The notes: a model not told the origin generated them from the sequence alone. A DNA stretch of 64,000 nt from Astrocystis sublimbata (GCA_022453515.1 JAJNNY010000037.1:62001-126000), one strand, 5' to 3'. Positions 46,211 to 58,200 are shown, numbered from the stretch's first letter. A program made the numbers and translations.

Positions 46211-46531
46211 ATGAGTGAGTGCAGCATGCTGCAAGATTGCATAAGGGGTACAGCAACTCACCACATTGCTCCAAATGGAGTCACGTTGCCACTAGAAGAT
46301 ACCCTGGAAGCCATCGGCGATCAACATCATCCACAGCCGGAGCCGTAGCCCCGCACCGAGCTTCCACGGGAGATCAACATCGCCGGTTCGGTCTCAAAGC
46401 TCATGCAAGCACCCACATTTGCCGAAACATTGCCTGGCTATGCCAAGGCCTTCAGCCCAATCGGGGCCACACCGCACCGGGCATCAGGAGAAGAGCCAAT
46501 GGCCGCTTCATCATCGATCTATGATGCGTAA
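46211..46531 (+). pseudogene. Protein-like frame with one internal TAG, unknown family
   Basis: An ATG at 46211 opens 45 codons, TAG at 46346-46348, then 60 more in-frame codons to TAA at 46529-46531. Composition on both sides of the TAG is continuous and protein-like (LPLEDTLEAIGDQ before; REINIAGSVSKLMQAPTFAE and LPGYAKAFSPIGATPHR after). CAG to TAG would explain the stop. A second frame across the same stretch is also open, but has biased Arg/His composition and no ATG at its start. I recognise no family. It may be a decayed gene or an exon set with an unseen intron. Confidence 0.4.
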
Positions 46532-46934
46532 GATGACCCGAAGTCACAGGACAGATGCTTTCTAATGTCTAGTAAGCGTGAATGATGCATGTCTCCTCCG
46601 CAGACTTCCAATTTTCGATTGCCTTTTCGGACGTCAATTCGTTGCAGTCCGATAGATTATAGGATGTGATGTAGGCTACTCATATCATGCACCCTCATCA
46701 CTGACGATGTATGAATATATGACCGATTCAGCATCATTGGGGCGTTGAGCATGTCCTCAGATCTTCCGTCCAACTCACTGCATCAACAAGATATGAATAT
46801 CTATCAAGAATCACTTCTGTAAGATTCAAACCAAAGGCCGAGCCTGCTTCTAGACTACCTCTTTACTTCATACTCGAATCAATAGTATGTCAAGATTCAC
46901 GCTCTTATTTTACGTCATGGATTCGGAATCATAG

Positions 46935-47145
46935 GCACCAGTAGTTCAGGAGCTTGCTAATAAGGTCGATAGCGTAAATGGATCGGACCAGATTCGAGAA
47001 TGCGGTGAAAGACGCAGCGGCTCAGGGCCCCCTCTCTATGCTAGCTGTCTAGACCAATGCGACCTTGGAGGATTTCTATGACTACCTACACGGTCTGTTG
47101 GAGTGGGAGCCGTTCGAGCGTCGTGGCGGTGATGTGATCTACTAG
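46935..47145 (+). pseudogene. Degraded coding fragment, one frameshift and one internal TAG
   Basis: A frame with APVVQELANKVDSV continues, after a one-base shift at about 46977, as MDRTRFENAVKDAA. It passes a TAG at 47050-47052 and then reads NATLEDFYDYLHGLLEWEPF and RRGGDVIY before a stop. The pieces read as one continuous ancestral protein. The pattern is faintly like the N-terminal region of fungal phosphatidylserine-decarboxylase-like proteins. That is recollection of style, not a match, and should be tested. Confidence 0.3.
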
Positions 47146-48108
47146 AGAAGTTGTATCGTGTGTACTAGCTGGTTGTCCACCAAGCATTTCGATATGACTG
47201 ACGATAACTCACCACTCCCGCGGGTTGCCGGACATACTGTAAACGTACAAGCTCCTACCTAGCGGGCCTAGGTCATGAAGCAACCGAGTCCGGGATTTCG
47301 GGCCCCGAATGATCATTCTTCTGCTGGGCATTGTCCTTACTCAGGTAGACCCTGTTTGAAATTCTCTAGCTCTCTAGGTAGGTATGATGATGTGGACGAT
47401 GGTTTAACTCCGTGCTCCGTTACTAGTGCAATAGGTAATGCAGGATGTAAGAGGAGAGGGACAACATCGCGAGCCTGACCAATGGGAGAGTAGCAACCTG
47501 ATTCGGTATAGCGCTGTATAATCTGACCAGTAAGAGAGCATTTACTGTTTTCGGAATAGTTGCCAAGGGGATGTGTCCATGATAGCTTCATGTTTGGCCT
47601 TGGGCTTGTGCAGAGGTTACCGCATCCCAGGCGCAGCACACCTGAACCAACCTTCCTAGCCCAATATCGGACTTCGCCATTGCAAAAATAGGGCCCGTGT
47701 GGAAATTGTCGAGATTACAGGGTGTGAAGGCAGCAAGATCATGCTACATACCGGAGTTAATGGACCTTTGAGTCCTGTAGCGGTGTCTATCGTGCCTGGA
47801 TGTGCTGAGTAGACAGACAACAGACCTCTGAAGACTGAGAGAGCGGGATGCTCAAGTCTCCGTTGGTCTTTTATGCTGCTTCCATTCGGCTCTAGGTTTG
47901 TACACGATACTGCTTCAATGGTTATATAAATAGATGGAAGCCCTCGACTTCAATGTCTGGATTCTGCTCACGGCACACTTCATCTACCATTAAGCACTTC
48001 ATCCACTACTGAGCACTTCTCCTACTATCGAGCACTCGTCTACCATTGAGCATCTATATTTCAAACACCCAACTTACGTCGATTCATTCACCAACCTTCC
48101 CAGACAAG
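47146..48108. other. Intergenic, no gene seen
   Basis: Upstream region of the aldo/keto reductase. It contains CTAGGTAGGTATG at about 47374. About 47980-48060 is rich in CACTTCATC(T)AC-type short repeats just before the start codon. Confidence 0.55.
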
Positions 48109-49537
48109 ATGGCTTACAAGATTGTTAACAAGGATGTCAACGACATTGGCTACGGCTTGATGAGTAAGTCACTTCTCGATCGCCGACCACAGTCGTAGAT
48201 CAGAGCGCTGATACCATGTTCAGGTCTGCATATGCCTCGGGATCACCCTTTGTCTGACGATGATCGTATCGCAATGACCAAGGCGGCGGTTGATGCTGGA
48301 GCCAACTTCTTGAATGGCGGTGAATTCTACGGCCCGTCGCTACAGCAGAACTCATTGAGTCTTCTGAAACAATATTTCGAGAAGTACCCTGAAGATGCCA
48401 GCAAGTAAGCATGCCACAGCGTGGAAGTCGTGGACCTTGGTTACTTGCAGCCCTGGTCATATCAATTTATGCGTACATGGACTAATTAATCCGCTGCAGA
48501 GTGGTTGTCGGCATCAAAGGTGGTATGCGCATACCTCTCACCATCGATAACAACCCCGAGTACACCCGCGAGTCCATTGAGAACTGTCTGAAGCTCATCG
48601 GCGACAAGGGCAAGATCGATATGTGGGAAATGGCGAGACGCGCTACGCAAGAGGACTATATCAAGTCGCTTCGTGTCATCGACGAATATGTGAAGCAGGG
48701 GAAGATCGGCGGCGTGACCCTGAGCGAGGTGAATGCGAATACCATTCGTCAAGCTGCCAAGGTAGTCAAGGTCGTCGGTGTGGAGATAGAAATCTCGCTC
48801 TTCCACACCGACGCCATCCACAACGGCATCTGCGCTGCTTGTGCTGAGCTCGACATTCCCATCTTTGCCTATTCGCCACTTGGTGTAAGTTTTCGGCAGT
48901 CGCTTGGGTCAGTAATTCTCGTTCGTATACTCACAAGGTCTTTACAGAGGGGCTTTCTCACGGGCAAGGTACAAAAGCCTGAAGACCTATACCCACTCTT
49001 CAGACAATTCCCGCGTTTTCGGCAGGAAAATCTGGACACCAATATGAAGCTGGTCGAGAAGGTGAAAGAGTGGGCAGCAAAGAAAGGATGCACACCAGCT
49101 CAGTACGTCATATGTAACATCTACAGCAACCCATGTCTGCTTGTAGAATCGCCCACCCCCGTCCCCGTCCCCGTCTCCCATCCCAACACTTTACACACAC
49201 AGACACTCACACACACACACACACACACACACAAGAAAGGGAAGATAAAACTGATTCTGGCATGTGCAACGATCGCTAACTTGTTGTCACTACCAGGTTT
49301 TCGATCAATTGGCTAGTGGCACTTTCCAAGAGGCCTGGGATGCCAAAGATCATCCCGATCCCTGGTGCTGCCAGCCCGGAGCGCATCAAGGAGAATATCT
49401 TCAAAGTCGAGCTGACGGACGCGGATATGGACGAGGTTGACAAGTTCCTCAAAGAATTCAACCCCGTTGGTGATCGATTCAATGAGCAGTTCGCACAGAT
49501 GCTTGATTCCAATGCCACGACTGAGGTCACAGCGTAG
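48109..49537 (+). CDS. Aldo/keto reductase, pyridoxal reductase-like
   Basis: Five exons, 48109..48163, 48234..48414, 48500..48884, 48948..49102 and 49297..49537, close to 338 residues. Introns start GTAAGT, GTAAGC, GTAAGT and GTACGT and end CAG. The TIM-barrel landmarks are GYGLM at the start, the DAGANFLNGGEFYG block with catalytic Asp and Tyr, Lys in VVVGIKGG, YSPLGRGFLTGK, and the cofactor loop IPIPGAASPERIKEN. The motif set is that of the yeast Plr1/bacterial YakC branch, which reduces pyridoxal and other aldehydes using NADPH in the cytosol. In this branch a residue other than His can occupy the fourth tetrad position (here around DMWEMAR). The fourth intron carries a CA microsatellite. 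Confidence 0.93.
49208..49233. repeat. (CA)13 microsatellite in intron 4 of the aldo/keto reductase
   Basis: Uninterrupted CA tract within the 194-nt intron 49103..49296. It is preceded by CCCGTCCCCGT low-complexity sequence. Confidence 0.9.
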
Positions 49538-50391
49538 AACTTCAGGTCTTTTGACGGGCATCAACACTGTCGGTAATCAGGGGATATAAGTGACCCAAGT
49601 GATCCTTCCCGGCGCACAGTGTGACCAAGCAGGCTTTGTTTGTAGAGGTAGTCAATACAGTGTAACAAGATAGTAAACGGAGCTTCTATTGTCTTATTGA
49701 GACGAGTCTATAGTCTTGAGTTGTTCATGTCCAATCGCTTCCGAGACTCCAAGCATTCACTTGTTCATGCTTTTCGAGTTGCATCCAGCCAAGACTTTCA
49801 ATGTCATGTTGGCAGTATATCAGCAGCCATGCATCGAGGTAGATGACCAGGCGAAGTGGAATGAAGCTGATGAGCTGGGCTCTTGTTTCCCACGCTTTCA
49901 ATGTTACAACAATGTTACAACCAGAAAGTTCCAATTAAGGATTTATTAGCGCTCATGGACATTGGACATGGGTTAGTATTTATACGTGATATAAATATTC
50001 AGGATCATGGAACGTGGGGATCTGACATCGACTGCTGCCTACAGGACTCGTATGTGCTGCGATGAATATAACCCCTGAACCCCTGTCCTGGTGTTTATCC
50101 TCGCCGGCACATCGCCGCCTTGGGAAAGAGGATCGCATTTGATCTAGGGCTATCTCGGATTCCTGAAACAAAAAGTGGAACAAGTGGGCAGTTCCGCCAG
50201 GTACCGTCGTTCTCGTGGTGGAGAATGTTGGAGTTGAGTGCTTGACAGCCACCATCCCCGACCGAAGCGAAATTTCGAGTGCTGCATGTCGGTCCTTTAA
50301 GTTGGGTTGACACGCGCACTTTGCGATTGAGCAGCTGCTGCCACTCTCTGCTTTTCCCCCGTCGGCTGCTCTCCCAATTGTCACGTCAAAT
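49538..50391. other. Intergenic spacer, no gene seen
   Basis: 3' flank of the reductase and promoter of the hydrolase-like gene. No supported frame. Confidence 0.6.
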
Positions 50392-51180
50392 ATGCCCAAC
50401 GACACCAAGCCAGCTCTTCTCTTCATCATCGCGGGATGGCATACCCCTGATACATACAAGAAGCTCACGAGCGCCCTGGAGTTGCGCGGCTTTGAAGTGC
50501 ACGCGCCTCGACTGCCATCCACGAATGGCACGCGGCCTCCCGACGCCGACTATTTCACCGACTGTGAATTTATACGCAACTATGCCAAGAGCCTCATTGA
50601 CGCCGGGCGTACGGTGGCGGCCTACATGCATCAATACGGCTGTCATGTTGGTTCAAATGCGCTTTACGGACTAGGTCTGGAAGCCCGCGCCAAGCAAGGA
50701 CAGTCGGGCGGTATCTCACACCTGATATGCGTGTCGCCGTATATCCTCCCGGAGGGCAAGAGCATGCTTGACAAAGTCGAGCAGTTTGGGAGCATGGGTA
50801 TCGTGGATTTCGTCTTGAGTATTGACGAGGACGGGACTTGTCTCTTCCCGGATGCGAAGGGGTTGATGGTCGGCCCTCTCCACAACGAGAGCGAAGCAAG
50901 CTTGGCGGAAATCGAGGAATGCATCGAGACACTTAGCCGATGGAACACGAAATGCATGTCCCAGGCCGCTGATCATGCTGCTTGGAGAGAGATTCCAGTA
51001 TCGTGGATTCACACGCTCAAGGACATGGTTGTGCCTACGATGTTCCAGATAAACATGATGGGGGATATAGAGAAGGCCGGACACAAGGTACAGGCCTTTG
51101 AGATCAACGCAGCTCATTGCCCGCACCTCAGAGCTACCGAACATGTCATCCGGATCGTGGAGGAAATCCTTTCTGGTTAA
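50392..51180 (+). CDS. Alpha/beta-hydrolase-like protein lacking the nucleophile serine
   Basis: A single exon of 262 residues starting at ATG. The fold is recognisable: LLFIIAGWHTPDTYKKL, EVHAPRLPS, DAGRTVAAYMH, VGSNALYGLGLEARAKQG, HAAWREIPVSWIHT and a C-terminal block with AHCPHL. Fungal relatives carry MHSYGG as the nucleophile elbow. Here it is MHQYGC, so the Ser is Gln81 and the following Gly is Cys84. The acid candidate Asp211 and His242 remain. The protein is otherwise undamaged, which suggests a folded pseudoenzyme rather than a pseudogene. A very different catalytic arrangement is possible but less likely. No signal peptide is visible. Confidence 0.85.
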   Translation: MPNDTKPALLFIIAGWHTPDTYKKLTSALELRGFEVHAPRLPSTNGTRPPDADYFTDCEFIRNYAKSLIDAGRTVAAYMHQYGCHVGSNALYGLGLEARAKQGQSGGISHLICVSPYILPEGKSMLDKVEQFGSMGIVDFVLSIDEDGTCLFPDAKGLMVGPLHNESEASLAEIEECIETLSRWNTKCMSQAADHAAWREIPVSWIHTLKDMVVPTMFQINMMGDIEKAGHKVQAFEINAAHCPHLRATEHVIRIVEEILSG

Positions 51181-51902
51181 GCCAGCATGTCCATTGATGG
51201 CAGGTAATAACCGTGCCAAGGTCACATGCGCGATGGGAATAACACGTGTGGCGGTCCTCGCCCTTTAACTTGACATCTCGATGGGGATTGACTTGCCGGT
51301 ATAGACACATAGAAGACCGTGCTATAAAGTCACACCTCGTACGAGAGAATCTCGGGAGTCCCTCTCACCCTGTGTTTTGAGCCCTGTCTGTCGGTGCTTA
51401 GTAAGCCAAACCTCTGGGATTTTCTCTTTTTATTCCGACAATGAAGTCGAGACTTCTTCAGGCAATGTGCTCATTCAGAGTCATCCTTGAGCTTTTAGAC
51501 AAAAACGCAATCCAATGTTGTGTTTGCAAATTCTCAATCTCGAATCTACTGCACCTTTCCCAACGCCTTCCTGAACCAGGACTTCGAAATCGGCTTGCCT
51601 AAAAGGACATTCACCCTTGCCTCCTATTGTCATTGTCATCACGTAAGCCAGCTTCATTGGGCATAAGCGTCGACATTGCGGAAATCAAAAAACGTATGCA
51701 TTACATCTACCTCATGTTTTGGCAGGTCGAGCACAGTACCTTAAAGCTCAAGGTCAGATCAAATCCCATGTGTGTATCCATCAGACACGCAAAGTCCCTG
51801 AACAATCACTGCTTCCATCGGCACGCCCCCGCAACCCCACTCCCCTTTCTCGTTTCCCCCTCGCCTCGCTCTCGCGACTTGATCTTCACTCGCCTGTTCC
51901 GC
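51181..51902. other. Intergenic, no gene supported
   Basis: About 700 bp. A plus-strand frame (51627..52034) runs antisense to the Cys-rich gene and has no family features. Confidence 0.5.
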
Positions 51903-52085
51903 TTATCCCCTCTTAGCTTTCTCCCTGCAATCATGGCAGATACGATTTCGGGAGCTACACTCCTCCATCTCGTTGTCGGGGCATCCATCCTTGCCTCTTT
52001 TCTCGCAGGCGATGAACTGCAGCTCTGGGTCTGATTGATAGCCGCAATCCGGGCATGTGTAAACGTGCCAAATTCTGATGCACAT
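51903..52085 (-). CDS. Small Cys-rich protein (60 aa), possible zinc-binding
   Basis: ATG at 52085, stop at 51903. It begins MCIRIWHVYTCPDCGYQ, then has Cys in IACEKR, DGCPDNEMEECSS and ICHDCREKAKR, giving eight or nine Cys with two CxxC pairs. Many fungi have short proteins beginning MC...Y.C..C with this layout, of unknown function. It lacks a secretion signal, so the Cys probably bind metal. A further exon cannot be excluded. The antisense frame is the alternative reading; I prefer this one because of the Cys pattern. Confidence 0.5.
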   Translation of the reverse strand: MCIRIWHVYTCPDCGYQSDPELQFIACEKRGKDGCPDNEMEECSSRNRICHDCREKAKRG

Positions 52086-53660
52086 GGTGGGCTACGATGA
52101 TAGAGGCTTAAGACTGGGTGATGATCTAAAATAAGAGATCAGTATCAACATGATAGGATTCGTAAGGACAGGGTAAGCATCGATGGATGGAACTGGGCAA
52201 TTCTTGAAGTTGGTGGAGTTGAGCACCGACCGCTTGTTGCCCAAGGTGAATACAACATACCTGTGGTGCGTTTGACTCTCGGTCCCTCTGCTTGTCGCAA
52301 TCTCGTCGAGACTTGAAAACTCGTAAGACGAGAAAGTAACTATCCGCTCAGTGAATTATCAAGATGCGCATCAAGTTCCCGTGACGTGATTGTTGAATTA
52401 ACAAGTTACGATAGATATATGTGATAGTCAACTGGATATTTATAGACCTTCGGGACTTGAATCAGAGGCAAACCGCCAATGTTACACTTGATAATATTGC
52501 GAGAACCAGATCTCACCTGGCCACAAGCTTATGTCTTTCGTACGGGAGTGCTTCAGGTCCCTTGACCAGCAATGTGCTACCTGCGGCAAACAGGATACCA
52601 AGGAATGGAATCGAACTCTACGAAGAAGGAAATGTTAGTCGAAATGAACAACGACTAGGTCAGTTTGGAAGACATGTGTGTAGGGGCTCTGTGTAAGTAT
52701 GTGCCCCATGGCGCCCCAGATAGGAGCAATCTCTTGGCTAATTAAGCTGGACGATGGAAAACATGTTCTTGTATGACCTACAGCAGCAATCCCACAAGGG
52801 GTCCACCAATGACTCAAATAAGCTCCCATGACTAGTCTTAGTCGTCGACGGCCCTGGTGACACAATAGACGAGGACCACGTCACTTGTGTGTCTTCGACT
52901 ATCAGAACGCTTGTTACCCAATTACATGCCTGTGAGTCAATGTCGAATGAGGAAGCTAGGTACAATCTATCCCATGTAACACTATAGCATGTTATACTAG
53001 CTCCGATGATTGTGGTAGCTATCGTGACGTTACGGGTTGGCCAGGGGTTTCACCTCTGCTACTACCGGCTACCGGCGGCGCAACAGGATCTTCTTACTAG
53101 CAGGCGTGACTCTTTGCTGTTTGACAAGAATCTATGCCCTCCTTCATTCATTTGGAAACTCCCAGATCGAGAGGGCCAGACATTAGTGAACATGTTTAGA
53201 ATTGACACAATTGTCAAACCGCTTACCACCACGGAGACTTTCGACCCAATCCGCCTTTGAAGCTGCACTGTCAATCAAACTCATGGCGAATGCGTGAACA
53301 TGAAGCGCCGATGTGAGTGTCAAGGCTATCGATTTCTCTCTACTTTTCGATCTTGTACTGAACGAAACAGAAAACTCAACGAGTACCTATACCGAAGTGA
53401 TCGAGGTTGCATTGCTTAGTCATGGCCGGGTCCTGCTTCGGCATCTTATCTCCATTGGGACCGAACCTAGCGCCATTTCCCGAGGTCTCAACGGCGGAGC
53501 GGATCTAACAACGCAGATCTCCTCGGGCATCTTCTCCCCGGCCGATTTAAACTCCAAGCTTCTTGTAAGATCGCATTGTGGTCAAGTCGCTTGTCGGTGA
53601 TTGTGCCGATACACTCTTTTGTCAACCACTTCATGATCACTCCACGACGTTCTTGGGATC
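52086..53660. other. Intergenic, no gene supported
   Basis: 1.6 kb. Several frames under 100 codons occur but none shows family features or good splice context. Confidence 0.5.
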
Positions 53661-55063
53661 ATGAGCCATCCCACAACTAGTCTGGGCCTCACAGGCAGAC
53701 AGCCAATCATAGCTTCCGGATTGATCTTGTTAACAGCAGCATACGTTGGAAGCAACATAAGTCAGCGGCTAGCAGGCAATAGCAAGAAGGCTACGCACGA
53801 CCCATCTCCCGGAAAGACCTTACTCCCGACCTTGTCGAAGGACGAGATTGAGGCATTGCCCTACCCGCCCGATGCGCTTCCCGGCGGTCGCGATGTCGAC
53901 ACGCCGTATGGTTCCATCCGTGTCTTCGAGTGGGGTCCCGAGGACGGCGAGCGCGTGTTATTTATCCCCGGGATCACTACCCCGGTCGTGGCGTTGGGCG
54001 ATCTCGCGCACGACATAGTCGCACGGGGCTATAGAGTGATTCTGTTCGGTACGTTCCTCAACGACTTCATCAGAACGTCATATAGGACAACGATCTCGAT
54101 ATCATGTCGCATGTCGCATAGCGCAGACTACACTGATATCAATATTCTACGCAAACGTCAATGAGAGATAAGATACAGCGCTGATCCCACAGAGCATGAC
54201 CAGACCTCTTCGGCCGGGGCTACTCCGACGCCCCCAACGACAGCACCTACGACGAGCGTCTCTACACATCCCAGATCCTGCTCGTCCTCGCCTCGTCAAG
54301 GATACCATGGTTGAGTGCACCTGGGTTTCATCTCATAGGATACTCTCTAGGCGGTGCTCTCAGCGTCGCCTTCACGCGGTACTTCCCACATCACATCCAG
54401 TCTCTGACCCTCATCTCGCCCGGCGGATTGATACGCCGCCACCACATAGGGTGGACGAGCTGGCTGTACTATACCTCTGGGCTCATACCCGACTTCCTGG
54501 TCCGTCACCTCGTCGACCGTCGCATGCGTCCTGCTGCGCGCAAGTCTAAGACGTCAGCATCAACATCGTCATCAACATCAACACCGGCGACGGCGGAGCT
54601 CGGTGTGGGCAGCCCGGTAAACGGGGACGGTGACGTCAATGGCGGGGTAGCCTTTGACGGCGCGGCGGTGTCAACACGCCGACCCCATGTGACGGTGTCG
54701 GAGGTGGTGACGTGGCAGCTAGACGAGCACAAGGGGTTCGTGCCCGCGTTCATGAGCACCATCCGTAATTCACCCATCTACGCAGCACGAGAGCACTGGG
54801 ATATGCTCTCGAATATACTCGAAAGCCGACGATCCAACATCAAAGAGCGTGGAAAGGGGGACGGAGGGTTGTCAGCGGGCAGGATCCTTGTTGTGCTGGG
54901 CAGGGATGATGGTACGGTTGTGCTGGACGAGACCATCGGAGACATATACGAAGTTCTGGGTCGTGACGGGGTCGAGTTTGCTGTCCTTGACGGAGGCCAC
55001 GAGGTGGCCTTTACCTCGAGTACGCGCGTCGCAGAGTTGGTAGATGTCTTTTGGAAGTCGTGA
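53661..55063 (+). CDS. Alpha/beta-hydrolase with N-terminal membrane anchor
   Basis: Two exons, 53661..54048 and 54204..55063 (intron GTACGT to ACCAG, 155 nt), give 415 residues. The hydrophobic segment QPIIASGLILLTAAYVGSN (about 14-32) may anchor it. The core blocks are VLFIPGITTPV, RVILFDLFGRGYSDAP and the elbow GYSLGGA with Ser177. The acid is near VVLGRDDGTV and the His in DGGHEVAF. A Ser/Thr/Gly low-complexity insert (KTSASTSSSTSTPATAE and onward, about 257-290) interrupts the lid region. Substrates in this broad family are esters, epoxides or peptides and cannot be chosen. A damaged copy of 92 bp of this gene lies 87 bp downstream of its stop. Confidence 0.88.
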
Positions 55064-55149
55064 TTCAAGCTGGAATAATAGACGACGACAAGCACGATCA
55101 CATGGCTGGTGCAGCTACCCCCTTGATTGGGGCGAGAATCAGAATATAC

Positions 55150-55241
55150 GGTGGAACGAGCTGGCTGTGCTACACCTCTGGGCTTTTACCCGATTTCCTG
55201 CCCCGTCACCTCGTCGACCGTCGCATGTGTCCTGCTGCGCG
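55150..55241 (+). pseudogene. Partial duplicate of the upstream alpha/beta-hydrolase gene
   Basis: 92 bp closely matching 54450..54540 inside the hydrolase gene, with one inserted A and about a dozen substitutions. Both share TACCTCTGG... and CGTCACCTCGTCGACCGTCG. It encodes WLCYTSGLLPDFLPRHLVDR in the matching frame. No other part of the gene is recognisable next to it. Confidence 0.85.
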
Positions 55242-58200
55242 GCTTACTTCCCTCTATAGGTAGTTGCCGGGAAAACACCCACGCCATACGATATTGACCT
55301 CGTGTACCTACTACGTTTAAGGGCCCCTCCTATCTACTCAACCTCGCACCCGACGTCAACCTAGCGTGGCTGCTACCCCCGTCTGTCCGATAGACTTTCC
55401 CTCGCATCCACCGTTGTCTGCCTAACCTCTCGCATCTAACGTATCCAACGCCCCCCTCGCACCTCTCGCACCTTTCCCACTTCTCGTCGTCTGCGAAGCA
55501 TCTCGCACCGTACGTCGTCTGCTAAGCACCTCGCACTTTAAACACCATTTTGTGCCGCGGATAGTGTCAAGTGCTTTTGCACCACCTTTCTGATCGACCG
55601 TCCTATCTACGACATGACGACAACGACGGTAGACGGTATTAAAACGTTCAGATATGCAGATCGAGTGCATCACGTGCATGAAACGTGCTTAGGCACTTGC
55701 AGTTTCATTTATGGAATAGACTCTGGGCGTTCTAGACCGGTAGGGATCAGCGTATGAGTTGGATCAAGGCCTTGGTGAAGGTAAACACGACGCCATATCT
55801 CAAACATTTCTTGGTCAATTGCGTCTTGGGAAAAGTCGAACACTCTGCATCATCATCAGCAGCAGCATTGCGCCTGCTCGTGAACTGTGACACGAGTTCA
55901 TTCGCCCATGAGTTCTCTCAGTTGAACGAGACTATTGTTCGACATTCTTATGAAAATGCCGCCACTCGTGATACTCTGCTCGTGTGCTCATGTACTGTTT
56001 CAGTCCGCCCAGCTTACAAAGAAAGACTACGCGGGTGACGAGGGGGGAAAGTCGTGTCGTAGCAACAGTGCCGCCACCTGAACGCGCAGATATTGAACAC
56101 GACGTGTGTTATGAGACGACTCTCTTCGTGTCTGTGGTATGCGGGGTGAAATTTGAGTTTGAAAGTGTTGGGGGGTTGGGACTGGTCCACCACGCGGGCA
56201 CTGAAATGCGTAAGACGTATCACCGACAGTTGACAATCCCCTACACCGCCGTCTAAGTTCATATGTTCGTAACGTAGTTTCCTACGAGATGTAGCATGGA
56301 TTGATCTCAGAACCTGGCTCAAGAAATGCAGGATCACTTCGAGACGGCCGGTCGGGCCGCAGAATGGGACATTAAGTCTGACGATCAACGACAACACATT
56401 CACCGACCTACATAGTATGCAAAGCCGAGCAGTCTGGATGGAGTCAACCAAACTGACAGATGAAATTGTTAAGCACAAGTGCGGATCGCAGAACGAACAC
56501 TGACCAAGTGAATGAGAGAAATTGTGAAGAGCAGGCCGAGAAAGCATAGGTACTGTACAATGTAATTACACTTTGGTCAATTGAGGGTGGCCAACTGCCA
56601 TTCCAATTACCATAGTACTAGTAGAGCAGACCAGAAAGCCTGGGCAGCGTCAGAGAACTGCCACTATCACGTATCCGAGTCGCACACATGAGCGAAGTAG
56701 GTGGCTCGTGTGGTAGACAGATGCAGATGGTGGTGGTATGGATATGGGACATTCCGCAATTGGAGTTGCATATTGTCTTACTCGGACTTCAAACCGGACG
56801 AAGTCAAACATAAGCAAGCCAATCACGGCATGAAACTGAAGTAGGCCCATGCTAGGGAGAGTTGACTGGTGCAAGGTTGTAAATATGGTACCGGCGTGGA
56901 GCTCTGGGGAAGCTGTGCCGAGCCATGCGAACTGTACCCTGCTCCGTGGAGTTGTATCATTGGAAGATGGTTGGACAAAGACGATTTTGGGTCCCAAGAC
57001 ACATGCTGGCCCCTGCTGCTCTTATCCATCTTTGATCGACATTGGGCTCCGGCGACCAATAAGCAGAAACCACACAGACTTGGCAGACACAGTAGCGTAT
57101 GTCGATCCTGCGTATAGGAGGTGAGTTGGAGCAGAAGGCTGAGATACGATTGGAAGATTCTTTTAAGCCGTGGACAGGCGAGAGTAGCGTGCCCTCTGGT
57201 GCCTCGGGCATGTCAGGTTTCTCGACATAAGATTGGGCAGGATTGACGAGCCATCGTATCAGTAAGCGACTTGCAGTACGTGTGTTCGCTGTGGATCCAG
57301 CATGTTGTCTGTGTGTGAATATGGTTACCATGGTATATCCAAATTGTCTAAATTGCGCTGGATGCAACGGTTGAAACGCCGTGAAGGGCTGGCTCGGCTG
57401 GGGATCAGAACATCATCTAACCAGTGCAATCCGTGAGGTTGCACCTGAGTTCATCATCATTTAGCAGTGTCATAGCCAAGACAGTGACCTACGATGATCC
57501 AAATGAAAGTTCGATTGCGTAATGCTGCCATTTCTGTCGTGGTTGGCTATCGCGCGTGCGACACGAGGGGACGGGCATAGGAATCTGGAAACTGATTACG
57601 AATTGGGGTATTAGGTCATTGTCACACAGGGGGTAGCGTTCCGACTAGAAGGAGATGGTGATGGATGGGAAACGAATGAATACATGGATCAATGAGTCGG
57701 AATCTGATTGCGTAATGCGGAGGATCAGACATGGCAGTCAAATCAGATGCCACCTGAAAGAGAGAGGAAGGGATCAAGTCCCTAAGATTTACCCCGCAAA
57801 TCGATCAAGGGCCTGGGCGGCTGTGACGTCGCTGGATTCTGGGGAATGCTGGGGCGGGCATGAAGGCGGGGCGGTGCTGATCCTTACTACGGCCCCTAGT
57901 GGGCAGAACGTGCCTTCCCCGGGCGTTGGTCAAGGCAGGCCCCTGTAGTCCCTACATTAGCGGCTGTGTCTGGGTTTGGGTCGAGGTTTGGGTGTCGCTG
58001 CCGGCTTACCTAGCATGCCTGGCGAGCCCTGGAGTGCTGCAATGTGGCCAGTCCGGCAGGCGGCGAGGGCGGTACGGGGACGGGCTATTGGGCGGTCCAT
58101 CGACGCAACTCCACCCGACCCTGAACTTAGGGTCTGACGTGCGTGCCTTCCATACCGTACACCAATTGGCAACCCGAAACGGACGTGATTGCAGTTGACT

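Noticed and set aside
51627..52034. 135-codon plus-strand frame antisense to the Cys-rich small gene
   Set aside because: No motif, and the opposite strand shows a clear Cys pattern.
56014..56547. 177-codon minus-strand frame in the gene-poor region
   Set aside because: Composition not protein-like, no domain, no supporting splice sites.
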